Source: Hyaloscypha bicolor E | Lineage: Eukaryota > Ascomycota > Leotiomycetes > Helotiales > Hyaloscyphaceae | Length of the DNA: 64,000 bases | Direction: 5' to 3' | NCBI RefSeq assembly: GCF_002865645.1 | Contig: NW_020194562.1 | Coordinates: 744,001-808,000 of the forward strand | Part shown: piece by piece, positions 11,847 through 24,453 of the stretch | Position numbering within the stretch: position 1 is the first letter of the stretch | How the letters are laid out: the number at the start of each line of letters is the position of its first letter | Notes under the pieces: model-generated | The model's input: only the letters and a program-made list of their open reading frames with translations | What the model was told of the DNA's origin: nothing | Database searches by the model: none | Position numbers and translations under genes: made by a program

Positions 11847-12080
11847 TATAACGGTATAAGCTTTTACAGGCTACTTAAAGAGGCATATAGTAGTGCATTT
11901 TAAGTAGACTAATAGGTCTACTTATTGGCCTATATATAAAGGAGAATCAAAAGATAAAGAAGGAAACAGAGAGTAGTTCCTAGAACTCCTATTTGAGTAC
12001 TTATAAAATTATAGTCCGTTTCAGCCCCAATGCCCCTAATAGTAGGCTAAGCGAGGCTCGGCTAAGCACGTGCCGTTATA
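11847..12080. mobile_element. Solo LTR, 234 bp, TSD ATAAT
   Basis: The segment has inverted ends, TATAACGG at the left and CCGTTATA at the right (decayed TGTAACGG...CCGTTACA), and is flanked by perfect 5-bp direct repeats ATAAT at 11842-11846 and 12081-12085. The length and ends resemble the solo LTR at 15274-15505, but the interiors differ. No internal element region is attached, so it is a solo LTR left by recombination. Confidence 0.75.
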
Positions 12081-12337
12081 ATAATAAGATCAGGTATAAA
12101 GATAATTAGAGTATAATTAATAAAGCTTCTATAAAAGCTCTCTTAGATATATATATATATAATTATAAATAAAAATTAGTTATAACTTAATATTCGGAAA
12201 CTCTGAGCCTTATAATATTAATTTATATTGAGATTTTCGTAGTATATTTATTTACTAGAGAATTCTTGCTATATAGAGATATTAGTTAGTAGCTACAAAT
12301 TTCATTAAAATTTTACCGAAGTTACTATAACTATACC

Positions 12338-12478
12338 TGTTATATAGTAACTGTATTCCAGTTACATATAGACTTACGTAACTACATTTACTTATATTTA
12401 AGCTCTGGCTACTCGTATTATATTTCCTTTCTTTTCTTTATTAAATATATACTATTTATACCTGTATTTACTATAATA
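12338..12478. repeat. Left LTR of element D
   Basis: This 141-bp LTR starts TGTTATATAGTAAC and retains more C and G than its partner. It is followed by A+T-rich internal sequence. Confidence 0.85.
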
Positions 12479-14050
12479 AATAATAGTAATACTTATTAAT
12501 TCGATTTAATTAGAAGTTTCTTTACTTTTAATTACCTGCGAATTTATTTATATCTCTAATAGAATTCTCTAAAGCTTTAATTCAATTAGTTAATCTTTTA
12601 ATTAAGCCATTAACTAGAAATTATTAATTTAGCTAATATAGCCTATTTATTAATATTACTACTATAATATTATTATATCTCCCAAAGCTTCTATTACTAA
12701 ATTAAAGACTCTCGAATATTAACCTATAATTTTCCCTAATCCTAAGGAATTAGGGCTATTAGAATAGCTAGCTATAGCTATTCCTGGCCAAGAAATTAGT
12801 ATTCAAATACTATAATAAATAAATAATAAAGTATTTAATAAATATTAGTTAAATACTATTAATTCAATTACTAAATCTATTATTAATCGAGCTATTTAGG
12901 ACAAGTTAATTTCCTTTATATAAGATATAATTATAAACTAGCTATTATAATTCGCGATTTTAAACTATATCTCCTATTCTAGCTTCTTCTACTATTAAAT
13001 AGTAGCTACTATTAGCTTTTTAATAGCTTTTTCATTTTTTAGATAAATTCAAATATCCTTAATTTAATTATTAATTGCCTTTTCTTTTTTCTTTTAAACT
13101 CGAAAGTATTAGCCTCTTTAAATTATTTATTTATATATATCTGCCTGAGATACTAATTTATAAAGGCAAATACCTAATTTACTATAATATTTTTAACTTT
13201 ACTAATATCTTATAACTAAATACTAAAAATATTTATATAAATAAATAAATAATAGATATATTATTTATAGGGTTTTACTATAATTTAATAAATTATAAAA
13301 CTATTAGATTTATAAAAACGTCTCTTAAAATAGTTATTTTTAGAAATTATTTCTCAGATTTTTATTAACTAATTTAAGATACTAGCTTCTATTATTCTTA
13401 ATTAGATTAATAAGATTTATTTTATATATTTTCAAATATATAATAAAATATATATTTTAGAATATCTAATTATCTGCTTTTATTTTATTAAATATACCGG
13501 TTTTATATTCGAATTTCATATTATTCTAATAATTTAAAATATACTAGATTCTCAAATTAGGCTAGTTTTAGATACTTTATTAATTAATATTACTAAAGCC
13601 TAATTAATAGTAAATACGAATTCCAAATAATTAATTATATATAATCTAGTAATTAGATTTAAGATACTACTAGTTCTAGCTTTAATAATATTACTAAAAC
13701 CTTTTATTTTCTTTTTATTAAACCCGAAATTCTCTAGTTTCTATATTTCTTATTTATATATTCCTGTTTTAAAATAGTTTAATAATAAGATATATATAAA
13801 AATAGTAGTCGGAAATAGAATATATTAGAATTCCTATAGCTAGAATAAGTATTTGTAATATAAAAATAACCTAATAGAATTATCTAATTAGAATAAAAAG
13901 ATTAGATAAGGTTATTTTTTAGGTTTTAAATATAATTAGGCTATTTTTAAACTTTTTAAATAGAAATTATTTAATTTTTTATTCTTTTTATAAAGTTAAC
14001 TTATATATATATATAGAAAACCACGTGATTCTTTCTTTTTAGGAAATATA

Positions 14051-14191
14051 TATTATATAGTAATTATACTCTAATTATATATAAGCTTATATAATTATAT
14101 TTACTTATATTTAAATTCTAGCTATTTATATTATATTATATTTTCTCTTTTTATTAAATATATACTATTTATATTCGTATTTATTATAATA
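14051..14191. repeat. Right LTR of element D
   Basis: This 141-bp LTR aligns to the left copy without length change. It starts TATTATATAGTAAT, the G-to-A and C-to-T decayed form of the left copy, and is followed at once by the duplication ATACC. Confidence 0.85.
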
Positions 14192-15273
14192 ATACCGCTA
14201 TTAACTAGGATCCTTAATTATTTAATTAAAGGAAATATTAGCCTATATAATAATAGTATATAATATAGCGTGTTTTGGCTATTATAATACTAAAAATAAT
14301 CTTTTAATATTATAATAAAACTCAGAAATTTATATTTAATTATTTTATAAATTTAAAAAATAAAATAAGTTTAATAATAATATTATAATATAAGGCTTTT
14401 TATAATTCAAATAAATAGTAATAATATAATTAAAATTTTCGGAATTAATAAGCCAGAAATATTTAAGAAAAATATATAATATAACTAAAGTAAAAATATA
14501 TTAAAATTTTAATATATTTATAGATTTCGAGTTATTTAAATTCGAAGTATTTATAAATTATCTTATTATAGAATGCGTTTTATTATATAGAAACAGATAT
14601 TATTATTAAAAGTTACTAATTTTAATATTTATTTTTTTATAGAAGTTTTAAAAAAATATAGAATTTTCTTAAGCTATTTTTTAGAAATAAAGATTCTATT
14701 AATAGTTAGGCTTTCTAATACCTTAAATCTAATATATTTTATAATTTGTTTAATTATTTTTTTGGAAAAAATAATTTATTATTATTAATAATTAAAGATA
14801 ATAATTAAAGATTTATTATAAGAAATAATATTTTATTTCTTTATTCTCGAATTTAAAATTTACTAATTCTACTAATTTAAGAAATTTCTAATAATATACT
14901 AGTTTTTAATTATTATTAAAATACATATTATATATCTGGACTTTAAATAACTTAATATTCTTAAATAATAGAATATATTCTAGGGTTTCTATTATATTTA
15001 TAAGTATTATATAAAAAATCCGAAAAGTTTTTCTTGAATTATTATATATAATAATAGTTTTATATTTAGTAAAAACTCGAAGGCCTTTAATAAGAATTAA
15101 AGTAAATTAAATTAGAGAAAATAAAGTCCCAAGATTATCTTATTAATCTAATTTAATAAAAATTCTTTAGAAGAAATAATAGAATTTATTATCTAAAATA
15201 TTATTAACTTTATATAAATTTCTTTAAGAAATATTAACTAGTATTATATAAAAACATTTTTTAATAAAGATAT
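14192..15273. other. A+T-rich RIP-decayed sequence, content unresolved
   Basis: About 1.1 kb of almost pure A+T with no readable coding trace. It is probably the target repeat into which element D and the neighbouring solo LTR inserted. Confidence 0.5.
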
Positions 15274-15505
15274 TGTAACGGCAGGAACAGAGCAATGAAA
15301 CGAGGCTCAAAGATTAATGATTTCCTATGTCTTGAGAATTTAAAGCTAAGGAGGAGGAGTGAGGTGTGGCAGTGGATAAGTAGGTATGGCCAAGGCCACT
15401 AAAACGCCGAGCTTTGGAAGCGAGCTTAGTTTGAACTATAGCTTGGAACCTTAGCTAAAACCAACCCCTTTGGCTGAAACCAACTATGTAATACTAGCCG
15501 TTATA
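15274..15505. mobile_element. Solo LTR, 232 bp, TSD GATAT
   Basis: The segment begins TGTAACGGCAGG and ends GCCGTTATA, giving inverted TGTAACGG/CCGTTACA ends, and is flanked by perfect 5-bp duplications GATAT (15269-15273 and 15506-15510). Its body is clearly richer in G and C than the DNA around it, so it inserted later or escaped most RIP. It shares the motif TTTAAAGCTAAGGA with the LTRs of elements A and C, which suggests a distantly related LTR family. Confidence 0.85.
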
Positions 15506-16012
15506 GATATATTAATTATTATTATAAATTTCTTTGTAATTTATTAGTAAATTACAAGTATTTTTAATAAATAACTCTTTTATTATTATATAAATAAGCT
15601 TTAATATTAGAAAGATTAAAAATATAAATATTTTATAATATATTAAAAATTAAAAGAAAGTATAAAAGGAAATAAGATTAATGAATTTAATAATAATAGT
15701 TATAATAATATATAGTTCTAAAAGAAAAGTAATATTTAAAATAGTTTAAAAACAGCCTCTTTTATATAAATACTATAAAGCCAAAATTAGTTTTAGAACT
15801 ATTTCTAGAATATTATATATGATTTTATTTTAGGGCTTATTAAATATATTATTATACTAGTTATTATATAATATGAAATTAATTAAAAATTACTAATATA
15901 AATTATATAAGTAATAAAGTTTTTATATTAAATATAAATGAATTAAGTTAATAATTTTTAATAATAGAAATATTAATATAAGCCGTTTTTAGATTTTTTG
16001 TTTTTAGAGAAA
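15506..16012. other. A+T-rich RIP-decayed sequence
   Basis: About 0.5 kb of decayed DNA between the solo LTR and element B. I see nothing identifiable in it. Confidence 0.5.
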
Positions 16013-16217
16013 TATAATAATAGAATTAATATAATAGTTAAAGATATAAAGTTTAAAAAATCTTATATATTAGAAAATACTAAGCTATAAAATAAAATAG
16101 AAAAAATATTTTAATCTTTAGTATTATTTTACTCAAGTAATTCTGGCTTAGCTTTATTTTATATCTATTTCTAATATTCTATTTTTAGTAAATTATATTC
16201 TTATACTAGCTATTATA
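16013..16217 (-). repeat. LTR of element B, left copy (3' LTR)
   Basis: This 205-bp LTR matches 24249-24453 without length difference. It is heavily decayed: TATAATAATA here corresponds to TATAATAGCG in the other copy. Confidence 0.88.
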
Positions 16218-16386
16218 TTACTTTTTCCTAAAGAAAAGTTTAAATACCCTTATTTATGAAATTATTTAGTTATAATAAAGATAAGAAAAGAGAAATAATA
16301 ACTATTAATTCTATTTTATCTAGTTCCGGCCGCTTATTTATAATTGAAATATAGTTTTAATTCTATTAAAATAATCCAGTTTCTAG

Positions 16387-16568
16387 TATTATGCTCTGCC
16401 GCTTCACTAGTAAATTTAGCGTCACGTGACCACGCGATGACGCATGCGGCTGGCTAGTATTTAGAACACCAAAGCTCCTGTACTCAGAGCTTCCCTCCTT
16501 AGTTTAGAATCCTCGGATTAAGAGCCACTCTACTTTGCTTTCCAAGCCCAGAGCCCGGTTTCGTAACA
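16387..16568 (-). mobile_element. Solo LTR nested in element B, 182 bp, TSD TCTAG
   Basis: A G+C-richer 182-bp segment starts TATTATGCTCTGCC and ends GGTTTCGTAACA, with inverted TGTTACG/CGTAACA-type ends, and is flanked by perfect 5-bp repeats TCTAG (16382-16386 and 16569-16573). On the minus strand it shares GGGCTTGGAAAGCAAAGTAGA with the LTR family of elements A and C, so it is a diverged member. The lower decay shows that it landed after element B had been mutated, or that it was too short to be recognised by RIP. Confidence 0.85.
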
Positions 16569-18849
16569 TCTAGTATATTTTAGCTAGTTCTTTTTATTTA
16601 TTACTTGTATTATATTAATACCTATATTAATAATATAATCTAAAAGTATTATATAAGTTATAGCTAATACTAGAACTATTATTATCGGGTAGTTTTTAAG
16701 TAAAAATAATAAATCAAATCTATTTATTAAAATAGGCTTTAATATAATAGTTTTTTTTTATTTAGAATAATAATATCTGGCTTAATTAAGCTGCTTCTAA
16801 GCTATTTAATTAACTTTTAGGCCTTTTCGAGCTTAATATATATATTTTCAAGTTAGTTATTTATTTTAGTAATTTATATATTAAGGCCGGCTATTTTAGT
16901 TATTTTATTATTAAATTCCAGGGCCTTAAGTTTTAAGATTTTTGTTTTATAGGAATTTCTAAAGAGTTTTCCGATTTACTTAATAATATTATATACTAAT
17001 TTATTAATATTTATAAAGTATTAGTTCTTTACTTTGGCTTTTAGGATCTTTTACTAGCTTTTAGTTTTAAACTAGTATTTTATATAATAATTACTACTTA
17101 ATATTATATATTTTTTAGTTATAATAAGCGTTTTAATATTAGTTTAGCTATTATTATTATTATTAGAATTCTTTCTATTATTAGTTTTTCTTTTATTAGA
17201 TTTTTTACTATTATCTAATATCTTATATTTCTTAAATATATTACTTTTATTCTTATTAATCTTTTTAATAACTAGCTTAATAAAATTAATATATTAGTAT
17301 TTCTTATTAGTACTATCTATTTTATTTATTAGACTATTAGGTTTATTATTACTAGTAACTAAATTCTTTATTTTATTACTCTTAGAATACTTTATTAAAA
17401 TAGCTTTTATAGTAATTTTAGGTATATTTTTAAGAATTATATAGGCTATATTTTATATATTAATTTATTCTTAAATAAAAGAATTACTATTTTCGTTTAT
17501 AAAAGTAATTTGGCTAGTAATTATATTATAAATAATTATAGCTACTAAACTTGAAATATTATTATTATTACTAAAGCTATTTAGGATCTAGTAAATGGCC
17601 TTATTTAGTCTAGCTATAAATAATACATTACCGGAGTTTTTATTTATTTTATCTTTTATTAATAGTTTTATTAAAGTAATAGTAATAATATAAATAATTA
17701 AAATTATAAAAATTAAAGTAATTAGAAAGATTTCCTTTAATTTTTAATAATATTTTAAACTAATATAAATAAGTATTTATTTTTGGCTTAGCTTTAAAAT
17801 TTTACTTTTTTAGGCAATTTGCCTAAATAATAAAGCATAATATAATATAATAAAGAAAAGTATTTTGCCCAGATTTCTAGAAAAGAAAATAAATACTAAT
17901 ATAATAAAATAAAGGAAATATATTAGAGTTTAAATAAAACCCGGGAAATATTTAGGTTTTCTTCTTTTTTTATTAATTATAAAAGCCTTATTATTAAGGT
18001 TTATTATTATTTGAATAGTTTTTATTAAACTTATTTTTCTTAATATACTAAATTTATTTATTTAATTGAATAAAAGGTTTTACTTTACTAGAGTTCTATA
18101 TATGAAATTTATATAATTCAAATATTAAGTTTTTGAAATTTAATATAAGATATTATTTATTATTTATATTCTATTTCTTTTATTTAATCTTATAGTAAAG
18201 TTTATTATAAAATATCTTAGAAAAGAGAGTTTTTTTAATTTCCTATTCGAGTTTATTATTAATTTTAGTAAAATCCGGCTTTTTATTAGTTTGGCTAAAT
18301 AATAGATTAATAGAATTCTTATAAAGTTTATTTATATAAAAGATTAGCCAAATCTTATAAGATAGGAAAAGATCTAATTAATATAAATAGTTTACTATTT
18401 TATTAATTTTAAAAAGTCTAATAAGAAAGTAATCTAATTTATTAAATAAATAATTCGTTTTCTATATTTTTTTAATTATATAAATTATATTTTTTAGATT
18501 GAAATCTAGTTTTTACTACTTTTTATTAGCTTATTTAGCTTAATATTCCTGAACTACTACTATATATTCTCGAATATAATTAATAATAATATTAATTCTT
18601 TTAGTCTATTATTATATTTCTTTTTAATTAAGTTTTTTTTTTGTATTTTAAATTCTATTATTAGTAATATCTAATTAAAATTTAGCCCGAATTTATATTT
18701 ATAATAGTTATTAAAGGAAATAAGCTAGTTAATTTATATAAATAGGTAGTATTTATAGTATTAAATACCGGAAATAAATCTATTTAGTTATTCTAAAAAT
18801 AATTAATAAAGAAATAAAGTCAAATATTAATAATCTAGTTAATAATTTC

Positions 18850-20780
18850 CGTTTAGTTATTAGTTTAAGTATATTTCATAATTAAGAGCTTTAGCTTAAT
18901 TCTAGTTAATTTTACTAGTTCATTTATAAAATCCGAAATAAACTAGGGTCTTTAATTACTAGTAATAGTAAAAAGAAAGCCTCGGAATTACTAAATATAA
19001 TAGTAGAATAAACTAGTAATAGTTCTAGCTATAGTATTTTTAGTTATTAATAAACTAATATATTATTTAGATAATTAATTAATTATAATAAATATATTAT
19101 TATATCTTTTATTTATAAAGCCAAAAATATAGAAATCTATAAATAAATAGTTTTATATTTTTAGGGAAACTAGTAAAAAGTATAATAGGCCTAATATTTC
19201 ATTTCTTAGCTTATAAGACTTTTAATATTTATAGTAGTTTATTATAAAATAGTTAATATTTACTAAAAGAATAAGCTATTAATAAAATTTCTAAATTAGG
19301 ATTTTTATTTTATTTTAACTAGAATAAATAGTAATTACTATATTATGAATTTGTTATAAAAGCCTAATTTATAAATTATTATATCCGTCTAGTATAATAA
19401 GTCTTTTATTATAAAGTAAATAGCTATTTAATATTTCTTATAAATTTATATTCTTTCGGGCTTTTCTTTATTTATTTTTAAGAGCCGGGTTTATCTAATT
19501 AATTTATAAAACTTTAATTATAACTAATAGCTTATTTATTTTTTCTATTTTAATAGAAATAGAAATAGTATTTTTTATTTTAGTAAAAGCGAGAATTAGA
19601 TTTAATAAAATAACTAGTCTAGTTTTCTTAATTTCCTTAGTCTGCTTTTGAATTAGTATAAGCTTATTCTTTTAAGATAAGATATTAGTAATAATATTAT
19701 TCTTACCTAACTAATAAAGAATCTAATAATAGAATTATAATAGAAAGCCTATTTATTAGATCTATTATCTATTTAAAAGCCTTTTAATATTAAAATACTC
19801 GAAAGCTTTATAATTAGTAATAATTAGAAAATTAGATAAGCTAATTAGTTTTATTTATTATTTCCGGAATTCTTAAATAATAATAAAAAGTTCCTTATTA
19901 TAGATTTTATAATAGTTTTTGGCTTTTTAAAAAGCTTTAAAATAGAATATAATCGGATACTATTATTTATTCTCTAGACTTTTTTAAGAAAGTATATTTA
20001 TAATAGCTAAATTTAAATAATTAGTTTTCAGGCAAGTTTTCTAATTATATTTAAAATAAAGAAGTATTAGAAAAAAAAAGAAATAATTTCTTAAGCTAAT
20101 TAAAGATATCTAGCTAGGTTTTGTTAAATATAAACTTTAATAGAATATTCTTTTTAGTTAAATAATTTAGGAAATAAAAGATATATTTATAGGCTTAGAT
20201 AAACCTATAATAGAAATTATAGAAGCCCAAAAATAACTATATTTCTATTTTTATTATAGATTAATATTAGTTTCAGATAATAGAAGTTTTAGTAAAATCT
20301 ATTTATATATTTTAATTCGAAATAATAAATTCTAAAAATATTATTTTAGAAACTTTGAATTTGTATTTATAAATATTAACTTATAATTTAGTATCTTAAA
20401 ACTTTTATAGAACTATTTTAATATACTATTAATACTTCTTTTTATTCTTAAAGAAAATAAATATATTATTAATATAGGCCAAGTAAAAGTTATTTAAATA
20501 ATTTATTATTAAAAAGTTATTAAATTATTATAGAATTTAAATAATAGAACTATTAGTTTAAAGAATTCATATCTCGTCCTAAAAGCTACTTATATTATAA
20601 AAGCTAGTTCTATATAAATTTAATTAAAAGTATATTAAATATCTAATTTAATAAATACTAATAATTTAGCTAATTAGTTAAGTATTTCGATAATAAATAG
20701 TAAGAAATAGTAATTCTTTTTTATTATAATATTTAGTTATTAATAATTAATATAAAATTATAAGCTATTTTTTTAATAAA
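18850..20780 (-). pseudogene. pol relic of element B (reverse transcriptase to integrase)
   Basis: On the minus strand near 20.36-20.78 kb the broken frames read LFIKK, FIKLDI, AFRTRYEFF and LAYINNIFIF. These are decayed forms of the Gypsy reverse transcriptase signatures (FVKKKDG, FTKLDIR, AFRTRYGHFEY, YLDDILIFS). At about 18.85-19.4 kb a second trace resembles the integrase core. All frames carry many stops. Limits are approximate. Confidence 0.75.
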
Positions 20781-21742
20781 TAAAATAAATAATAAAAAAG
20801 AGAAATTAGATAATTTAATAAAGTTCTTTTTTAGGTTTTTAATAAGATATTTTCTTATTTTTTCGAGTTTATAAAAGCTTATTTTATAAAAATAAGCTAT
20901 TTTTATTAAGGAATCTAATTTATTAAAATAGAGCTTATAATTAAAGAATTAAAATTATAGGAATATATTTATTATTTTCTTATAAAATGCTTTAATTATA
21001 TTATATAGCTATATAGGAAGAAATATTCGGAGCTTTTAAAGTTTTTTAGAATTAAAAAATAAAGTATTACTAAAAGTATTTAGTTTATTTATATCTAGAA
21101 AATATATAAGATTACTAGTTTAAATATAATATCTAGTAAATTATAATATTAGTTATTTAATTACTATAAGTAATAATAAATATCTTTTTAATTTATAACC
21201 TTATTTCTTAAATATATAATTAATTTCATTAATAATAACTAATTTAATTAAATTATTAGAATCTCTAGTACTTAATTAGAAGATAGCTATTCTAATAAAA
21301 TAAAATAAATAGTCTAGTAATTCATTTATTTCGAAAATATTAAGATTTAGCTTTTTCTTTCTTATTTAATATTCGGCTTTCTTAGTAAAAAATTTTTATA
21401 AAGAAATAAGAGATATATTCTTTTATTTTTCTAGTCTTATTTTATTAGTTTCTTTTAGAATTCTAGTTAGAATATTTTCTAGATATTTTTTTTTAATATT
21501 TCTTATTAAAATATCAGATTTTTTAAATAAAATTTAACTTATTTATTTTATAATCTTCTGGCTAGTAAAGCTAGTTTTATTAATAATCTAGTAAAATATT
21601 ATATTTTATAAGCTATTTTCTTTTTAAAATTATATTATAAAAGCCGAAATTAATAATAAGTAGATATTATTAAGTTTAGAAATACTAATTAATATCTAGA
21701 TTTATTATAACTATATATTAAATAGTTTTACTAGTATAATAT

Positions 21743-22021
21743 ATACAGGGTCGCACGTGACTTAAGAGCATATAACGAACCTCGGATATTGCGGGTATTA
21801 ATTAGGGAAATTAATAGCCCTTTAATATTATAACTAACTACTATTTATATTATAAGTATTAGGCTTATAAATTACTAATTATATATATGTTATCGGGGCC
21901 TCTTATTTAGAGAAGGCTTCCCTGGATCTTATAGGAAAGACAGAGATTAGTTCTATATTGAATTTAATATTATAGTTTTATAACTTACTAATTTATTCTA
22001 TTATCTTATTACTTACTAATA
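21743..22021. mobile_element. Probable solo LTR nested in element B
   Basis: This G+C-richer patch starts ATACAGGGTCGCACGTGAC, has a TATATATA stretch and ends CTTACTAATA. It resembles a Copia-type LTR in style and is flanked by 5-bp repeats AATAT (21738-21742 and 22022-22026). The left end does not show a clean TG, and AATAT is a common word in this A+T-rich DNA, so the limits are tentative. Confidence 0.4.
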
Positions 22022-24248
22022 AATATCTTATAAGTAAGTCATTTATTAAAACCTTATAAAGAGATAGGAGTTTTGAGTTTATATAAGGGCATTTATAATA
22101 TTTTTATTAGAAGGCAAATATGCTTTTAGTTAATTAGAATATATATATTTATTCTAGTATTTACAAAATATTAGAAAGTTATAGTTTTGTTTTTCTAGTA
22201 TATTTTATATTTAATAAGAAACTAGTTTCTACTAATTAGTTAAGTGAGATCTATAGGTTTTTAGTAAAGCTTTTATTCTAGAAAAGCTACTTTTATATCT
22301 AAAGCTAGGCTTTTCCCGACTTACTAATATTATATTTCTTATTAGATAATAAATAAAAATCGGTATTTTTATTATTTATTTCTGAATTATTAGTTTTTTC
22401 TAAATAGTTCTCTTTAATAAATATAATCTTATTAGTATTAGAATAAGCTCTATTTATATATCTAGGCTTCCTATAAATATAATAATAGAAATTCTCGGAC
22501 TAGTTTAATCTTTTTTTAAATTCTCGGTAAATAGCTTTTTTTAATTATAAAAATACTAGCTATTATAATTAATTTACCAGATATGAAATTATAATAACTC
22601 TTTAATTTCTAGTAGGCTTTCTAGCTCAGAATAGTATTTAATAACGAATAATTCCCGTTAATTATTTTTCCTGAAATTATTAATTCTTAATTAAAAGAAG
22701 TCTATTCTCTTATTCTATATACTATTTAATAAGATTTCTAAGCAAGTCGAATTTCTTATTATTTAAGCTTTTAAATAACTTGAGATTTATTTTATTTATT
22801 AAATTATTATATTAATTATTTAATAACTTTCCTAGTTTTATTATTAAATAAATAAACTTTATCTAGAATACCGGAAATAGCTTATTTCTTTATCTAAAAT
22901 ATTAGTATATTTCTTTGGCTTTCTAGTATTCTATTTTTTTATTTTTACTATAAGCCTATTAAAGAATTTTAAAAATCTATTTAATAATTAAGATTTATTT
23001 AATTAATTCAGGTTCTAGTTAATTACAAATAAAGTTACGGGTATTTCCAGTAACTAGTTATATTATATAAGTAATTTTTAGTAGTTTATTATTAAATTTA
23101 GAAAAGTTTTATATTAGTTTATTTCTTATATTAAATATCTAGTTATTAATCTAGTAATTATTTTTGTTTATAAATAAAGCGAAATTCTTAATTCTAATAT
23201 ATTATAATTAATTACTATAGACTAAAAATAGAAAGAAGCCTTAGTATTAGTTATTATATAGTTCTCCTAATAGGGATTTATAATATTCTTGAATATTTGC
23301 CTATTTAAATCTTTATTTTATAGCCTTTTCTTATACTAATCTCTTTCTTATATAAAATTAACTAGTAATTACCTCTAGCTTATTAATTTTTTTTAGTAAA
23401 TTAGTTAATATATAAATAGAGTTTCTAGTAGTATTTTTATTTATTTATTAGTTATAATATAGTATTTATTAATAAGATTATCTCATATAAGTAATTTCTA
23501 TTAGGCCTTATCTATTTTCGGAATATTTATACTAATTTTAAGTTTTAAGTTAGCTAGCTATTTCTTAATATTTTCTTCTGAAATAGTACTATAATAGCTT
23601 TCCCGGTAATATAGGTTTATAATATCGAAATCTGGCTTTTTTATTTTATTATATTAGGGCCTTTTATCTAATATATCTATAATAGTAATATTTAGTTCTA
23701 GGCTATTTATAGTAGCTATAGAAGAAGTATTAGCTATAGAGATAAGTACTAAATAGGTTTTTCTTATTTAATATTAGTAAATTATAACTAATTATTATTT
23801 TATCTAATTTTAAGTTAGTAAACTAAAACCGACTATTATCTTTTCTTGTTTTAAATTAGTAAACTATAACTAATTCTTTTTATATTAGAAAAGAGGGCCA
23901 GTTCTTTTACTCTTATTAATATTAAGGAAATATTATCTATTCTAGTTAAGGGCTAAATTCCGAGATTAACCGGATTATAGAAAATAGTATCTTTCTTCTT
24001 TTATATTAATAAAGAGCTAACTATTAGAAAGAGAGTATTATTTGCTCTAGTTAAAAGCCAGACTTCGAAATTAACTAGGTTATAAAGAATATTATATTTC
24101 TAGCTAAGCTTTCTAGTTCTTTATAGTTTAAAGAGATTATTAAATATTAAGAGCAGTATTTTATTTTTGCTTTTTAAGAATAAATATAGATTTTTTACTA
24201 GTAGTATTATATTACTTCTATAAGCCGAATTAAGTAAGCTTAGTATTA

Positions 24249-24453
24249 TATAATAGCGGAATTAATATAATAATTAAAAGTATAAAATTTAAAGAATCTT
24301 ATATATTAGAAAATACTAAGCTATAAAATAAAATAAAGAAAGTACCTTAATCTTTAGTATTATTTCACTCAAGTAATTCCGGCTTAGCTTTATTTTATAC
24401 CTATTTCTAATATCTTATTCTTAATAGATTATATTCTTATACTAGCTATTATA
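24249..24453 (-). repeat. LTR of element B, right copy (5' LTR)
   Basis: This 205-bp partner of 16013-16217 is slightly less decayed. It is followed immediately by the target-site duplication GGAAA. Confidence 0.88.

Larger units (their letters stand above)
12338..14191. mobile_element. Short non-autonomous LTR element D, TSD ATACC
   Basis: Two direct repeats of exactly 141 bp (12338-12478 and 14051-14191) bound a 1,854-bp unit flanked by perfect 5-bp duplications ATACC (12333-12337 and 14192-14196). The interior of about 1.57 kb is too short for gag plus pol, and I see no reverse transcriptase signature. It therefore looks like a small non-autonomous LTR element mobilised in trans. Both LTRs differ from each other mostly by C-to-T/G-to-A changes. 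The strand is not determined. Confidence 0.85.
16013..24453 (-). mobile_element. Ty3/Gypsy-like LTR retrotransposon B, RIP-inactivated
   Basis: Two direct repeats of exactly 205 bp (16013-16217 and 24249-24453) bound an 8,441-bp element read on the minus strand. The flanking 5-mers are AGAAA (16008-16012) and GGAAA (24454-24458), identical apart from one G-to-A change of the RIP type. On the minus strand a reverse transcriptase trace lies at about 20.36-20.78 kb and an integrase trace at about 18.85-19.4 kb, in Gypsy order, with the gag side at 22-24 kb. A solo LTR is nested at 16387-16568 and another LTR-like insert at about 21743-22021. After subtracting both it is still about 1.3 kb longer than elements A and C. 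Confidence 0.88.
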
